This document shows positions 53,855 through 64,000 of a stretch of 64,000 nucleotides of DNA, in pieces (position 1 is the first letter of the stretch; every line of letters begins with the position of its first letter). Origin of the DNA: Corticium candelabrum (Eukaryota > Porifera > Homoscleromorpha > Homosclerophorida > Plakinidae); NCBI RefSeq assembly GCF_963422355.1, contig NC_085094.1, positions 4,404,200 to 4,468,199 of the forward strand. The letters are read 5' to 3'. A program made the translations under genes and the position numbers. The notes beneath the pieces are model-generated. The model searched no databases. It saw only the letters and a program-made list of their open reading frames with translations, and was not told the DNA's origin.

Positions 53855-54741
53855 TTAACGTGGATTCCACACACCGACTTTACAACCAGGATCCAGTTGT
53901 CTTGATCGTTTGGTAGCTTCCTCGAACTTGATTCTCTGCTCATCTCTGTCAATGTCACTTACCTCTGGGCGCAAAAAAGATAACTTGGTTATCGGTATTC
54001 GTTTGATTAACAACAGTTCGGCAGGAGTTTTGCCTGTTGCAGTATGTGGAGTCGTACGATAGTGGAGAAGGAACGAAGACACTCGATGACTTATCGACCT
54101 TCCCGCTGGTCGACCCTTCAAGCTCTTTTTCAACTCTTGTACCATTCGCTCTACCTGTCCATTAGATGCAGAATGGTAGAGTGGAGTCAGTTGATGCTTG
54201 ATTCCATTGGCTTCCATAAACTCATTGAAGTCTTGTGCCCTAAACTGAGGACCGTTGTCGGTTACGAGTCGCTGTGGCAATCCATGACAAGAAAAGCTGC
54301 TTCGAATAGCTTATATTGTCTGCCCTGTAGTAGCATGTATACCCAGTTTGTGGACTTCTGGCCATTTAGAGAAGGCATCTACAATAAGTAAATACTGCTT
54401 CCCCGCAAATTCTGCAAAATCTGCATAGACACGTTGCCATGGTGATGTTGGGTAGATCCGTGGATGTGAGGTTTAGTAGTACTTGGTCTACTCTTCTGGT
54501 TTTGACACTGTTCACATGATCTTGCCAAATCTTCTATATCCCTGTCCAGGTTTGGCCACCACACATAACTTCTGGCTAAGGCCTTCATTTTGCTGGTCCC
54601 CAGATGACCCTCACGTATCTGCGCTAATACGGTCTTTCTCAATTCCTCTGGGATGATAACTCTGATGCCCCACAATAAGCAGCCACCTTCAATCGATAAC
54701 TCATTAACACGTTTAGCAAATTGTTGTATGGATTGGTCCAC
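53855..54741 (-). pseudogene. Ty3-type integrase of element B, frameshifted
   Basis: The zinc-binding domain (54379-54741) and catalytic core (53855-54280 plus the preceding bases) lie in different frames because one G is missing near 54473. A further change near 54313 breaks the stretch before LVTDNGPQF. The first catalytic Asp codon is GAT, unlike element A. Confidence 0.85.
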
Positions 54742-54830
54742 ATCTCTGGTAGTTTATCCGTATCGAGTGTATTGATATGCTCTACTTGTCACCACATTCA
54801 ATTGGGTTACCTTTGCAATCCCTTTGGCAG

Positions 54831-55420
54831 TCATGGACAATTGCTTACAATAATCCATTCCAAAGATTTGTTCATTGGATTAATCACTTCTACTGGTATA
54901 GGAAGTCGAGACAATACATCAGCTTCCTTGTTATCCTGCCCTGCCCTGTATTCTAGCTCATAGCTGTAGGCACTTAATATGAGTGCCCAGCGCTGCAGTC
55001 GTGCATCTGCTAGCGGAGGAACTCCTTCCTTAGCTCCTAGAATTCTTAGTAGCGGTCGATGATCGGTTACTAGCTTAGATTTCCTTCTCATCAGGTATTT
55101 ATGGAAGTGCTCCCTTCCTTAACGGAATTTGCGGGGAAGCAGTATTTACTTATTGTAGATGCCTTCTCTACTGGTTTCAGGATACTTTCCTTCCGCATCC
55201 GTTCGAGTTCAGCATCGACCTTAGTATGCAAGGCATATGGAATCGGTCTGGGTCGATGAAACTTTGGTTTGGAATTGGTATTCAACATGATGTTAGTCTG
55301 ATATCCAACCAATGTACCTACCCCAGTGCCAAACAACTGTGGAAAGGTTTCCACTGGGTCTATTGCCTGAAATTTCTGTACAGTGAAGATTGAATCCCAA
55401 TCTAGTTTAAAATGTTTCAA
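54831..55420 (-). pseudogene. RNase H end and RT lead-in of element B
   Basis: Same structure as element A: DHRPLLRILGAKEGVP ... NKEADVLSRLP, joined through the inverted 46-bp patch (55125-55170) to RPIPYALHTKVD ... SILKPVE. The RT palm is missing. Confidence 0.8.
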
Positions 55421-55914
55421 TCAGTCTCTAGTTAGGATGGCGGGCTTGTTCTTCACTTTTACCACATGAAATTTTACATTTACTTGCTGTCTCTTGTATC
55501 TTGCAGGAACTTTCGCTTCTCCTTGCACATTCAAGGGCTGTTTATTGTACGCGTGCAATCCAGTTGCGGATTCAGAAATTGAGAAAGGAGGGGTCTATAA
55601 AAACAAAATTTTAACCACGCCTACTTTGCCTACTTTTCTTAGGATTCAGTCTCTTTAATAATTAAGAACTTTGGAGTTGTCTCCCTTGGGCGTAAAACCA
55701 ATTCCAAATAATTCCCCAGCAGAAACAAGAACTAGCTGCACCAGCTGGTAGCAGCAAGCTAGCTATCTCAATCTATGGTTATAGCAGCTAAGGCTATTTA
55801 TATATGCGATAGATATAATACTATATACATTAATTAAGACATAATGTTTAGTACAATGTACACGGTGGAATTAAATGATTTTACATGTTAAAAACGTGAA
55901 ATTATTGATTAGCT

Positions 55915-56432
55915 AGAACAAAAGCAATCTTCATTCTCTTAGGATGTAATGATGCAAATGAGTTCACAAGTAGATTTAGTGCTTCTGGAGATTTACGAAT
56001 TCTTTCACATCGATCACTGTTTATTTTCATGATTGTCAATCCATTTAATCGATCATCTATCATTGTAGATCTTCTGCAGGTTCTAATCAGTTTGAGTTGA
56101 CTAAAGCTTCTCTCACACTCGCAAGTGGTGACTGGAAGCGTTAATTAAAGTCAACTTCAACAAACGAATATGTTAGGAAACTGTATCTCATCACATTATT
56201 TGAGTGCATCAACAAGCATTGTTGGAACTTCATCTGAACACTTCCATTTCCGGACCCACATTCCATACTCAATGGAAAGCATGTCGTGATGAGGCAAGTC
56301 AATCTTCGAAATAATCAACAGCTTGACTGAGTGTTTCTGGAAAGTCATCATGAGATTCAGAAGCAACCTTACTTGAAACCAAATGAAGCAAGCCGTGAAC
56401 CAAGTACTGGTTTCCAGAAAATCCGTTGTCAA
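55915..56432 (-). pseudogene. hAT transposase C-terminal dimerisation region
   Basis: Minus-strand pieces read LPHHDMLSIEYGMWVRKW and then, in a shifted frame, TTCECERSFSQLKLIRT and DDRLNGLTIMKIN, the hAT dimerisation motif (E-R-x-FS, then L...R...M..RL..L). A stop and frame change near 56135 break it. Confidence 0.75.
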
Positions 56433-56514
56433 GCTCTCTTATGACATGAGATAGGAACTCATTGTACATGGTTACACAATAATACTGCTCTGCACTGCAT
56501 GTTTCAATGTTGCT

Positions 56515-57714
56515 TCAATGAGACTGTCGTCTTGCAATGAGCGGTTTGGTCAACTCAAAATCTTCACCATGGAGATCTTGTCCTAACTTAAGACTTTCGG
56601 CAAAGATTTTATTGAATTCTTGGACACAGTCCTCTCTCGTTTTCTGTAGGATTAGACGTACTGACTGAACCTGCTTGTAGGCATACATGACATCAGATGC
56701 TTGCATTTGAAGCTTGACTGTGAGGCCTTTGAGACATTGCAAGATTTCAAGGAGAATCTTGAAGCAAACTAAGGAAGAAGACGACTGAAGCTGATACAGA
56801 TAGCCATTCGCCTTTGTGATTGTATTGCCATCCCAGCCCCAATCAGTACCAAAGTCTTTGTGTTGTCCTGGAGAAACCATAGCTTGCAGAGATGTGTGAA
56901 GTGCCGGTAACAACTCCAGAAAGGCTGTGTACGAATCAATACGTTGAACCCACCTTGTTCTACAGGCGTCTTTGAGCCTTCGGGCCTTGGCTTCTGGAAG
57001 GAATTTATCCATTGTCTTATCAAACAGTCGTTGCCTTTTGGGAGAGAATGAGAAGAACCTTGCAATTTCTCTGATGTATGCCTCAACATTCATGAATGCT
57101 TGGATCTTACATGCAGACACTACAGCAAGATTCAATCGATGAGCAGCACAGTGGAAATAGGCAACCTTTGGAGCTTGCTGTTGAATAACAACACTACACC
57201 CTGATCTTTCTCCAGACATGTTACTGGCTCCATCGTAGCACTGCCCTCGCATATCACTTGGTGACAATCCAACTGTCTGTATCCAGTTCAAAATTGCTGC
57301 AGCAATATTCTTTCCTGTGATTCTTTCTACTGAGACAAAGGCAACGAATACTTCCTTCACAGTACCATAATAAACGTAGCGAAGGGAAATTGAGAGCTGC
57401 TTTTTGTATGAAATATCAGTGACTTCATCAACAATGACAGTGTAGTATTTGCTCTTCTTTACCTCTGCTATGATTTCGTTGCAGATGTACTTGCCAACCA
57501 CTTCAATCAATTCGTTTTGAATCGTTTTGGATGTGTATCTAGCATTTCTTGGAGAGTTCTTGAGATGTTCAGAGAAAATATTGTCAGTTTCAGCCCTAAA
57601 GCATGCAAGCTCAATGAAATTCCCTGGGTTTGAGTGTTTATACTCGGTATCCTTCCACTTGAAACAATCATTACGATTACCACGAAACGCTAAGCCTTGT
57701 TTTCCACACAGCAA
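56515..57714 (-). pseudogene. hAT transposase core (DUF4371-like)
   Basis: 399 open codons. The RNase H-like core is visible: YYTVIVDEVTDIS (first Asp), GQCYDGASNMSG (second Asp) and HCAAHRLNLAV with the conserved Cys/His. ACRTRWVQRIDSY begins the helical insertion domain. The sequence type is that of ZMYM1-like and THAP0-like domesticated proteins and their transposon relatives. The frame ends before the dimerisation domain and is separated from the zinc finger, so it is not expressed as one protein. Confidence 0.85.
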
Positions 57715-57736
57715 AGTATTTTTAACAAAGACGAAA

Positions 57737-58276
57737 TCACTTTCTTGTTAGCCTCCATCCGCTTCCGAGCCTCGGATACAAGCACTGTGTCAATAGCTTG
57801 TGATGGGTTACTATAAAATCCAAGAATGCACTCATCTTTGCCAGAGAAGCAAGATGGTAATCAAGCTTGCCATGAGCTAGCGTCCTGTCAGATATTTTTC
57901 GCCATGCTCTCAAAGGTGCAGTCACGAACTGACCTGTAGAATGTCCACCAGGTAATTCCGGAGCAAAAAATGCACAGGCTTGGCAGAATGCCCCATCCTC
58001 TGCACGACTGTAATAGAGCCAAGGATATTTCTTAAACGAGCTTGTTGTAAAGTGGCGATAGTGTTTAGAAACAGCATAGTACGTCTTTGGGTAATAGGAA
58101 GGATCAAGATTTGGCTCAGATGTAAGCAATTGGTATTTACGTGTCGGATCCAAGTCATTTAACTTCTGGTTTGCTTTCAACAGTGCTCCAATATCGTCAG
58201 GAGCGAAAGCAGTGCTCGACTCAACTTGGGACAGAGTGGTGGCACTGGGTAACATTCGACTTGGACCTGTAAACAT
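57737..58276 (-). pseudogene. hAT transposase N-terminal TTF-type zinc finger
   Basis: 179 open codons containing FKKYPWLYYSRAEDGAFCQA, CAFFAPEL and GQFVTAPLRAWRK, the TTF/BED-like DNA-binding module that precedes the DUF4371 core. A stop and frame change of about 20 bp separate it from the core. Confidence 0.8.
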
Positions 58277-58985
58277 TAAAATTAATCGGTGTTGTGATAG
58301 TTTGTATTCTGTTTGCAGCTACACGTATGTAACTTAATATTTGAATTTAAGTTTAATACTATTTATAATCTACTTACCAGAAGCATCTGGGCCCCACAAG
58401 GGTCTTCTGTTACACAGTTCTGTGATGGCGAACCTATATCTGCACTTAAGTGTGACTCTCCCTCAGACTCTGTAGTAAAGGGAATAGTCAGTAAATGGTA
58501 ATCCATTGAATTTTGTCAAACGCTATTATATATAGTATAGATGCAAATTTGTCATCTGCATTTACCTTCTCTGCTCCTTTTGGAGAAGAATGAAGTGATA
58601 GGTGTAGCAGCATGTCTCTTCATCTTGAAGTATTTGTTGACGACTTCACGGAATCAATTGATGCGTGGGATTGTAGAATGAAGTTCTCTGAGCATGAGCA
58701 GATCTTATGGCCGCGATCTACCGTCCATTTTGCGCGCTTACAACAAGCCTACAGTAACACGATCTCGGCAACCCGGAGAAAGGACTTGACCGTGGACCTG
58801 ATAGTTTCGAAACTTAGCTAGCTGTCATTAATTAAACATACTGTTGAGTAACCCAGTTCATACAGTAACACAGTACCAAAGAACAGGTATTTTTGTATTA
58901 TAATGAAAAATCGAATCTGAAACAGTAATGCTCAGCTCAAAGGGGGGTCTATAGACCCCATAGACCCGGCCTGAATCCGCCACTG

Positions 58986-59328
58986 ACAGCTCAGACAAAT
59001 ACACAGCGATTGACTCACCTTCTCGCTGTTGTCTTTTGAAGAACTTGAATCGCTCCGCTATGACGACTACTTTGGGCTGGTAGTGCCTCTTTAGCACGTC
59101 AATTAGTGCCTCCAACTCGAGATCTTGCGGCAGTCGCGGTCTTACTAGGTTCTTCAATAGGGTGTGGGTCGTCCCTCCGATGCTCGTCAAGAACACGGCC
59201 TTCTGTTTGTCTCCATCTTCGATCGAGTTAGCTGTACAATACAAGAAGGACATTTCTTTATAGTCCTCTACGGTGTCAATTCCTGGGCTGAACTCCGCCA
59301 AACGTCCATGATAACTTGCAGCAGCCAT
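58986..59328 (-). pseudogene. Gag 5' part of element B
   Basis: Starts MAAASYHGRLAEFSPG and runs open through LVRPRLPQDLELEALIDVL and VVVIAERFKFFKRQQREGES into the hAT terminus. The codon that is TGA in element A is CGA here. The rest of gag was lost with the hAT insertion. Confidence 0.8.
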
Positions 59329-59476
59329 ACGGTCGTGTGTTTACTCTGATAGTTCGAACTCCTATCGTTCAATGACAATCTCTTGTCGCAACTGAATCGG
59401 TGCTCCTCAGTGTCGTACCGATCTTCTTGTGGCTACGTACTCTTCGCCACTTTCCGAGTATATCCTCGTCGCCAAT

Positions 59477-59684
59477 TGTTGTATAGCTCATCAGCCGTGA
59501 TACTACTCCGCTGTAGTCTCCGCTGTATACCGACTCAGTGGACCGGTTATACCAGAATCCATTCTGCTACAGTGAACGACACGTACTCTACTGCACAAGT
59601 GCACTCAACGCTAGTTTACGTTAGACTAATATAACACGTACGCAAACCGCAGTCACACCTAAAGCGCATGCTCGCTATACCACA
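59477..59684 (-). repeat. 5' LTR of element B
   Basis: 208 bp, matching 27416-27624 apart from a short internal deletion (after TGTAGTCT) and point changes. Confidence 0.9.
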
Positions 59685-61283
59685 GTCTAGCCAAAGAAAC
59701 ATAGTTATTTAGCACACGTTAGATGACGTTTCTCAAATTTGGTATGTTCGTTCTGATTGAACTTGTCTCAATTAGTCACGGTGGGTCTCACTTTCTGATT
59801 ATTTTGCTAGCACGTATCTAAGTGAGTTCGAGAGATGCTAAAGTACCCACCCACTCCAGTGGGAAGTGCGCTCTTACCTCGGCCTATATACGCGACCAAT
59901 CTGCATGCAATATTTGCACCAGATGTCAGTGTTGCCGGCCTTATTTATAGCTTGTACCAAAATTGTGGCGCTTTCCGGTGCCACTTGATTAATATTAATA
60001 AGTCTAAGACTCAAAAAGTTAGCCAAGTCGAGCAAATGGCATTAGATGGTGCTTTCGAATAAATGATTGCAAATATTCCATACATGCAGGATAGCTGTTT
60101 ATTAGCGGCCCTTAGACGAGGTCAACTATGAATGCCAAGTGTTTCCCACGCCAGGTTTGCATGTTGCCACGATTTTGAAGCCTGGTGCCACAATTGGCAC
60201 CATCACCATGGCAACGGCATCCCTGGAGGTAGAAGCTGTAACTGCTAAAGTGTTGGCCTGAAACCCCGTTGCGATGTATAACTAGATCGACGTTATCAGA
60301 TTTACACTTAAAAACTCCTTGGCGCGCAATGTGCAGTCTTTATCAGTATTACATTTATACTATGGCTATTTACCAACTTCTTTTAATATACCTGTAACTA
60401 ATAAATAGAATGTCTAGAATATAGCATGTTAAACTGACTGTGAGGTCCACTATAGCACTAGCTGAAAGAACCGACCCACTAAATGTGCCAAGTACACCTC
60501 TTCTTCTGCTGACTGCTTGCTCCGTATGACTGCCGTGCATGTTTTTGTCTAATACAATTGGATGGCAGAAACTGTGAATGAGCATCAAGTCTGCGATTTT
60601 CACTCTTAATTATGTCTTTAAACAGTGTCTAATTTCATGTAATCAAATTCACGTTCAAGAGAAAGCACGACTGTACTATAGTGACTAAAAATTCTTTGCC
60701 AAAGCATAATTTGTGTTTACTTGCAATGAAACAGTAACATACTATACATGTGTTCTCTAAACTGGTTCATAATTATACCTGTCCGAACGTCGAGTCACGC
60801 GGAGAATGTGTGACGTCATAAAGGTGATGACGTCATGCAGACTTGTAGTTGCTTGTGTCCACTTCAGCCAAACTCTGCATGGATCCGCCACTTCGAGTAT
60901 ATCTGGACTACATGCTGCGGCCGTGCACCATGATGCAGCACGCCAAGTTGAGCAACGCTATAGGAAAGCGAAATGAATCTGTATGCGTCGTATCTTGATG
61001 CCAAAGTCGGCCTAAAGAAAGCAACATATCATTGAGGATGAAAAGTTTAAACTTGTAGCGATCACTGGATCTATATCTCCAGTGCATCTGTACATGACAA
61101 TCAATGAGAGAAATTTCGCAGATGTGTTCACCGAGCGAAAGGCGCTTACGTAATTTTGCATGTTCGAGGTGGTCAGACCGGTTGGTGCATGTGAACGAAA
61201 TCATCCATCCGGTACGACGGTCAAAACTATCGGATTCGTCGACCGTACGACACAGTTGCTCGATGCAACACAGACGCGCGCGT

Positions 61284-61340
<57 letters not shown>

Positions 61341-61486
61341 AAAATTCCCAAATGTCAGAAGCTGCCGCTCAGAGGTTACGCCTCCAGCTGTTACCAGCAT
61401 AACAGCTGGGGACGTGACCGCTGAGAGGCAGCTCCTGACATTTAGGAATATCTAGGTGTGTGTGTGCGCGCGCGCGCGTGTTTGTC
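61284..61486. repeat. Palindrome flanked by (AC)n and (GT)n, second copy
   Basis: (AC)n at 61284-61337, inverted arms (CCCAAATGTCAGAAGCTGCC / GGCAGCTCCTGACATTTAGG) and GTGTGTGTGTGCGCGCGCG. The arms pair better than at 29271-29395. Confidence 0.8.
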
Positions 61487-62984
61487 ACTAAACTAGAGCT
61501 AATGCAATAGATTAGTGTAACTAAACTAGAGCTAATGGTGTCTTCCAGTCGGCGTCATGTGAACATACGGGAAACTGTGAATCAGACCAGTGGTGCATGC
61601 AGTTATATTAATGTAGGGTTTCTAACGACTGGTTTCTTCTACTACATGACCTCACATACTATTAGATAACCTTTAGCGTTAAGTTCGAACCGTTTAACCG
61701 TCTACCGCACAATAATCGACGCATTTTTCAAATTATAAATATTGTTGTTTACCACGTATCACCACGCACGCGTATCGTAGTACGTATAATTATCTAACAG
61801 GTACTTTTTGCGTTCTTAATTAAATTACTGCGATTTGAGAATCGAGATGAAAATTATTGCAAATTAAATTTCTGCGTTCCAACGACAGAACGTTACTAGA
61901 TCTAGTTGATTGCCGTACCGGTCTAGCTTTGTTGTTCATCGCTTTGCCATATGTGGCACGATTTGCGACGCACCAATTTCACACCTGTTCTGGGGTCACA
62001 GTGATTCCAATGTGACTCCCATATTTTGCGTGATTCCCGTAAATGTATGTCGATTTGTGATGCAAAAATATATCAAGCGTTTTTTAGCTACAGTCACAGT
62101 GATAACCGAGAGTTTTTTATGTATACGGTACTTGCATGTCGGTGCTTCGAATTCACGCGTTCGTTGCGTTAGTACATGCATGAGCTGCCAACAGACTAAC
62201 TGTAGAATCTTGTTGTCAAAGCTCACGTCTCGATCCTCTAAATCGCGTCAGAGATATTTCTGACTTCTACAGTTCTATAGGCGACGTATGGACTCACATC
62301 GTTGTAAGTTTAGTTTGGAATGCATGGGTATTAAAATTGTTAGCAACTTAATTTCTAGTGTGTATGTGAACGCCACTCTGACAAATAAAGTTTAAGTTGA
62401 TTTGCAGTATAAATCTGTTTTTGTAACACTGAATTGTTGCAAGTAGTTCACTAACTAGGGACGTAGAGGCGACCAGTGACTTGTGCAAAATTGCTTTCGA
62501 AGAACCTCTTGCGAAGAAGTTACCTAGAGCACGAGCTAACCGATGTATGTGTAATTCAACCAGTAGTTAGACTCTAAAAGGCCCTGTATGTCCGCTTGGT
62601 CATGATCGAACTGATAGAGTTTACACTTGCTACCTGGTCGACATTTCCAATTTACTATAGATAATTATTAGAATTCTAAATAGCGGAGATAAACAATTTC
62701 GTACGTATTTCGTGGATGAGCTTGAAGAAAATTACCCTATCGCATCTGCTACAGAACGTATATAACAGAGAAATGTATGTACCTTGGTCGTTTTACTGCA
62801 TCAAAGCTAGCACGACGCTATACTGCAACACCCGTTGCTGCCGCCAGTATCGCTGCATGTCACCAAGGACTTCCAGAAGTACAACTACATCCATCCACTA
62901 ATGCGGCAAAGGGATCGATTCGTTGGCCGGTAGATGTCTGTTTGTGACGGAAGACCGCAAAGCAAAAGGATATAAACAGAAATT

Positions 62985-62985
<1 letters not shown>

Positions 62986-63072
<87 letters not shown>
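62986..63072. repeat. (AC)n microsatellite
   Basis: About 85 bp of AC at the same site as the arrays at 30977 and 15680. Confidence 0.97.
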
Positions 63073-63584
63073 TCACACATATACACACACGAAGTATGAA
63101 TATTAATCAAGAAAGTTGGAGAAACAGTTCACAAGGCTGCTGAAATCAAAGGAGACGATAGGACTGCACTTCTCACTCGCACAGTAACCGACCTTGTTGC
63201 TTGTAAAACTTTTTTCTTGTAGTACCATGGCATGACAGCTGTCGTTCTAAATTACACGCACAAGCACAAAGTAGATTCAATACTCTAGAGCTACAACTCT
63301 ATGAAAACAACCTCAGCTGTATAGCGGAGGACTCGGATGTACATGCGATTGCTTTCAGAAACTTGGCAACTGTGAATGTCGACGCGATTGCAGCACGGCT
63401 CAATGCACTGTCACCGTCCTAACTGCACAGACCTGTCACTGCAGCGCATGTTAGATAACTAGTAAGAGACAGAAGAAGTAACAATATAAATGGCTCGACT
63501 TCTATTCAGACGACGACTAAAATATTTTTAGAATTATTGTTACTCTGGCATGCATGCGTACCGTCTAGTTAGAGACTTTAATAG

Positions 63585-63965
63585 CTAATTAGCAAGATAG
63601 GTTGCGGCAACCAACGTGGTTTCACACTGTCTCGGAAATGGTCATGCGCGCTACTGCATCACTATGCATTACTAGGCACTTATAACACCTTGTACATAAC
63701 CCGGATAAGGACGGGAAGCTACCGAACTGGCGATACGTTTCGTCACTATCAAGCCTTGGGTCAACTCACCGTTGATAGCCAGGAGCCTCTACAAACTGCA
63801 GAGACAACTGATCAGTATCCCCTAGGCTGGAATCCGTCTGGAGCCAGTCAAGAAACCAGTCAAGAACAGGAAGCCAGTGAAGAGCAAACTGACCATCAAA
63901 TTGATCAACGTATAGAAAATTCTGGAAGACAAGGAAGAAAGAGAAAGTCTCGTCAATTTTCTTAG
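63585..63965 (+). CDS. Hypothetical C-terminal exon, Gln/Glu-rich with a basic end
   Basis: The frame is open from 63585 to the TAG-free stop TAG-equivalent TAG/TAA region at 63963-63965. It has no good ATG at its beginning, so it would be a last exon. Content: an Arg/Tyr-rich RIRTGSYRTGDTFRHYQAL, then a Gln/Glu/Ser-rich stretch, ending GRQGRKRKSRQFS, which resembles a nuclear-localisation-type basic tail. It lies just past the end of block 4 homology. I do not recognise it; a retroelement polyprotein tail is an alternative. Confidence 0.3.
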   Translation, partial: LISKIGCGNQRGFTLSRKWSCALLHHYALLGTYNTLYITRIRTGSYRTGDTFRHYQALGQLTVDSQEPLQTAETTDQYPLGWNPSGASQETSQEQEASEEQTDHQIDQRIENSGRQGRKRKSRQFS

Positions 63966-64000
63966 GAAGAAACGACGTGCCTCATCAACCTGTGGTCACA

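Larger units (their letters stand above)
55561..58985 (-). mobile_element. hAT-superfamily DNA transposon (ZMYM/TTF type), degenerate
   Basis: Terminal inverted repeats: CAGTTGCGGATTCAG at 55561 and, as reverse complement, CAGTGGCGGATTCAG ending at 58985. The coding strand is minus: TTF-type zinc finger, RNase H-like transposase core with insertion domain, C-terminal dimerisation region, in several frames. It sits inside Ty3 element B. No 8-bp target duplication is found, and about 680 bp of the host element (equivalent to 26240-26917) is missing at the insertion point. Confidence 0.9.
53226..59684 (-). mobile_element. Dead Ty3/mag-like element B, split by a hAT element
   Basis: The same element as 23911-27624 at the same site. 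LTRs are at 53226-53444 and 59477-59684, with target duplications GTTTA (53221) and GTCTA (59685). Pol pieces on the minus strand: tail 53477-53836, integrase 53855-54741 (frameshifted near 54475 but with Asp kept in VYADFAEFAG), RNase H 54831-55091, RT lead-in 55091-55420, protease start 55421-55560. Gag 58986-59328 lies beyond the hAT insertion. It shares with element A the RT deletion, the inverted 46-bp patch and the Pro-RT stop. Confidence 0.9.
59690..63560. other. 3' spacer of block 4
   Basis: Collinear with the block 2 spacer (27630-31640) at high identity, including the CRE-like pair (60811, 60828), hAT-type terminus (60882), AC/GT palindrome and AC array. Exon-like segments of the second gene are at 62684-62757, 63116-63183 and 63330-63422. 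The donor after DVWTHIV is GTAAGT here, but the following exon has a TAG after 12 codons and the start exon is replaced near 61948-62100. The second gene is therefore dead in this block. Confidence 0.6.

Overview
The window looks like nuclear DNA from an early-branching marine animal, most likely a sponge. That placement is inference. It rests on intron-containing receptor genes whose Kelch/EGF-like ectodomains are joined to a TKL-type kinase, a 51-nt spliceosomal intron, many AC/GT microsatellites, and animal-type mobile elements (Ty3/mag-like LTR elements, a ZMYM/TTF-type hAT, a Polinton/adintovirus-like remnant). I see no bacterial operons, rRNA or intact tRNA genes.

Layout. 1-267 holds the 3' end of an unknown gene. 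440-2720 is a satellite with a 1062-bp higher-order period. From about 3.9 kb onward, one block is repeated four times: a 5' flank with a TATA-like box, a roughly 1160-residue receptor kinase gene, and a 3' spacer. The kinase copies are at 5385-8939, 20209-23740 (broken), 39710-43243 and 49537-53055, all on the plus strand. The spacers (9.1-16.9, 27.6-32.4, 43.4-45.0 and 59.7-63.6 kb) share paired TGACGTCA sites. Three of them (blocks 1, 2 and 4) also share exon-like segments of an unrecognised second gene.

The blocks have been separated and broken by mobile DNA. Block 1 carries a truncated Ty3 element (10.34-11.50 kb), a TA-flanked foldback element (12.0-14.2 kb), and a second TA-flanked element (16.9-19.1 kb) with an 8-bp-TSD foldback nested inside it. 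Copies 2 and 4 share one dead Ty3 element at the same site; copies 1 and 3 lack it. In block 4 that element is split by a hAT element. Between blocks 2 and 3 lie a retrotransposon fragment, GACA and GT arrays and a decayed Polinton-like element. Block 3 ends in a tRNA-derived SINE-like sequence.

How it works together. The main biological content is a cluster of near-identical single-pass receptor kinases. Their cytoplasmic kinase halves are almost invariant, while several loops of the predicted Kelch propeller differ strongly between copies. This is the pattern expected of a recognition-receptor family, but ligand and function cannot be read from the sequence.
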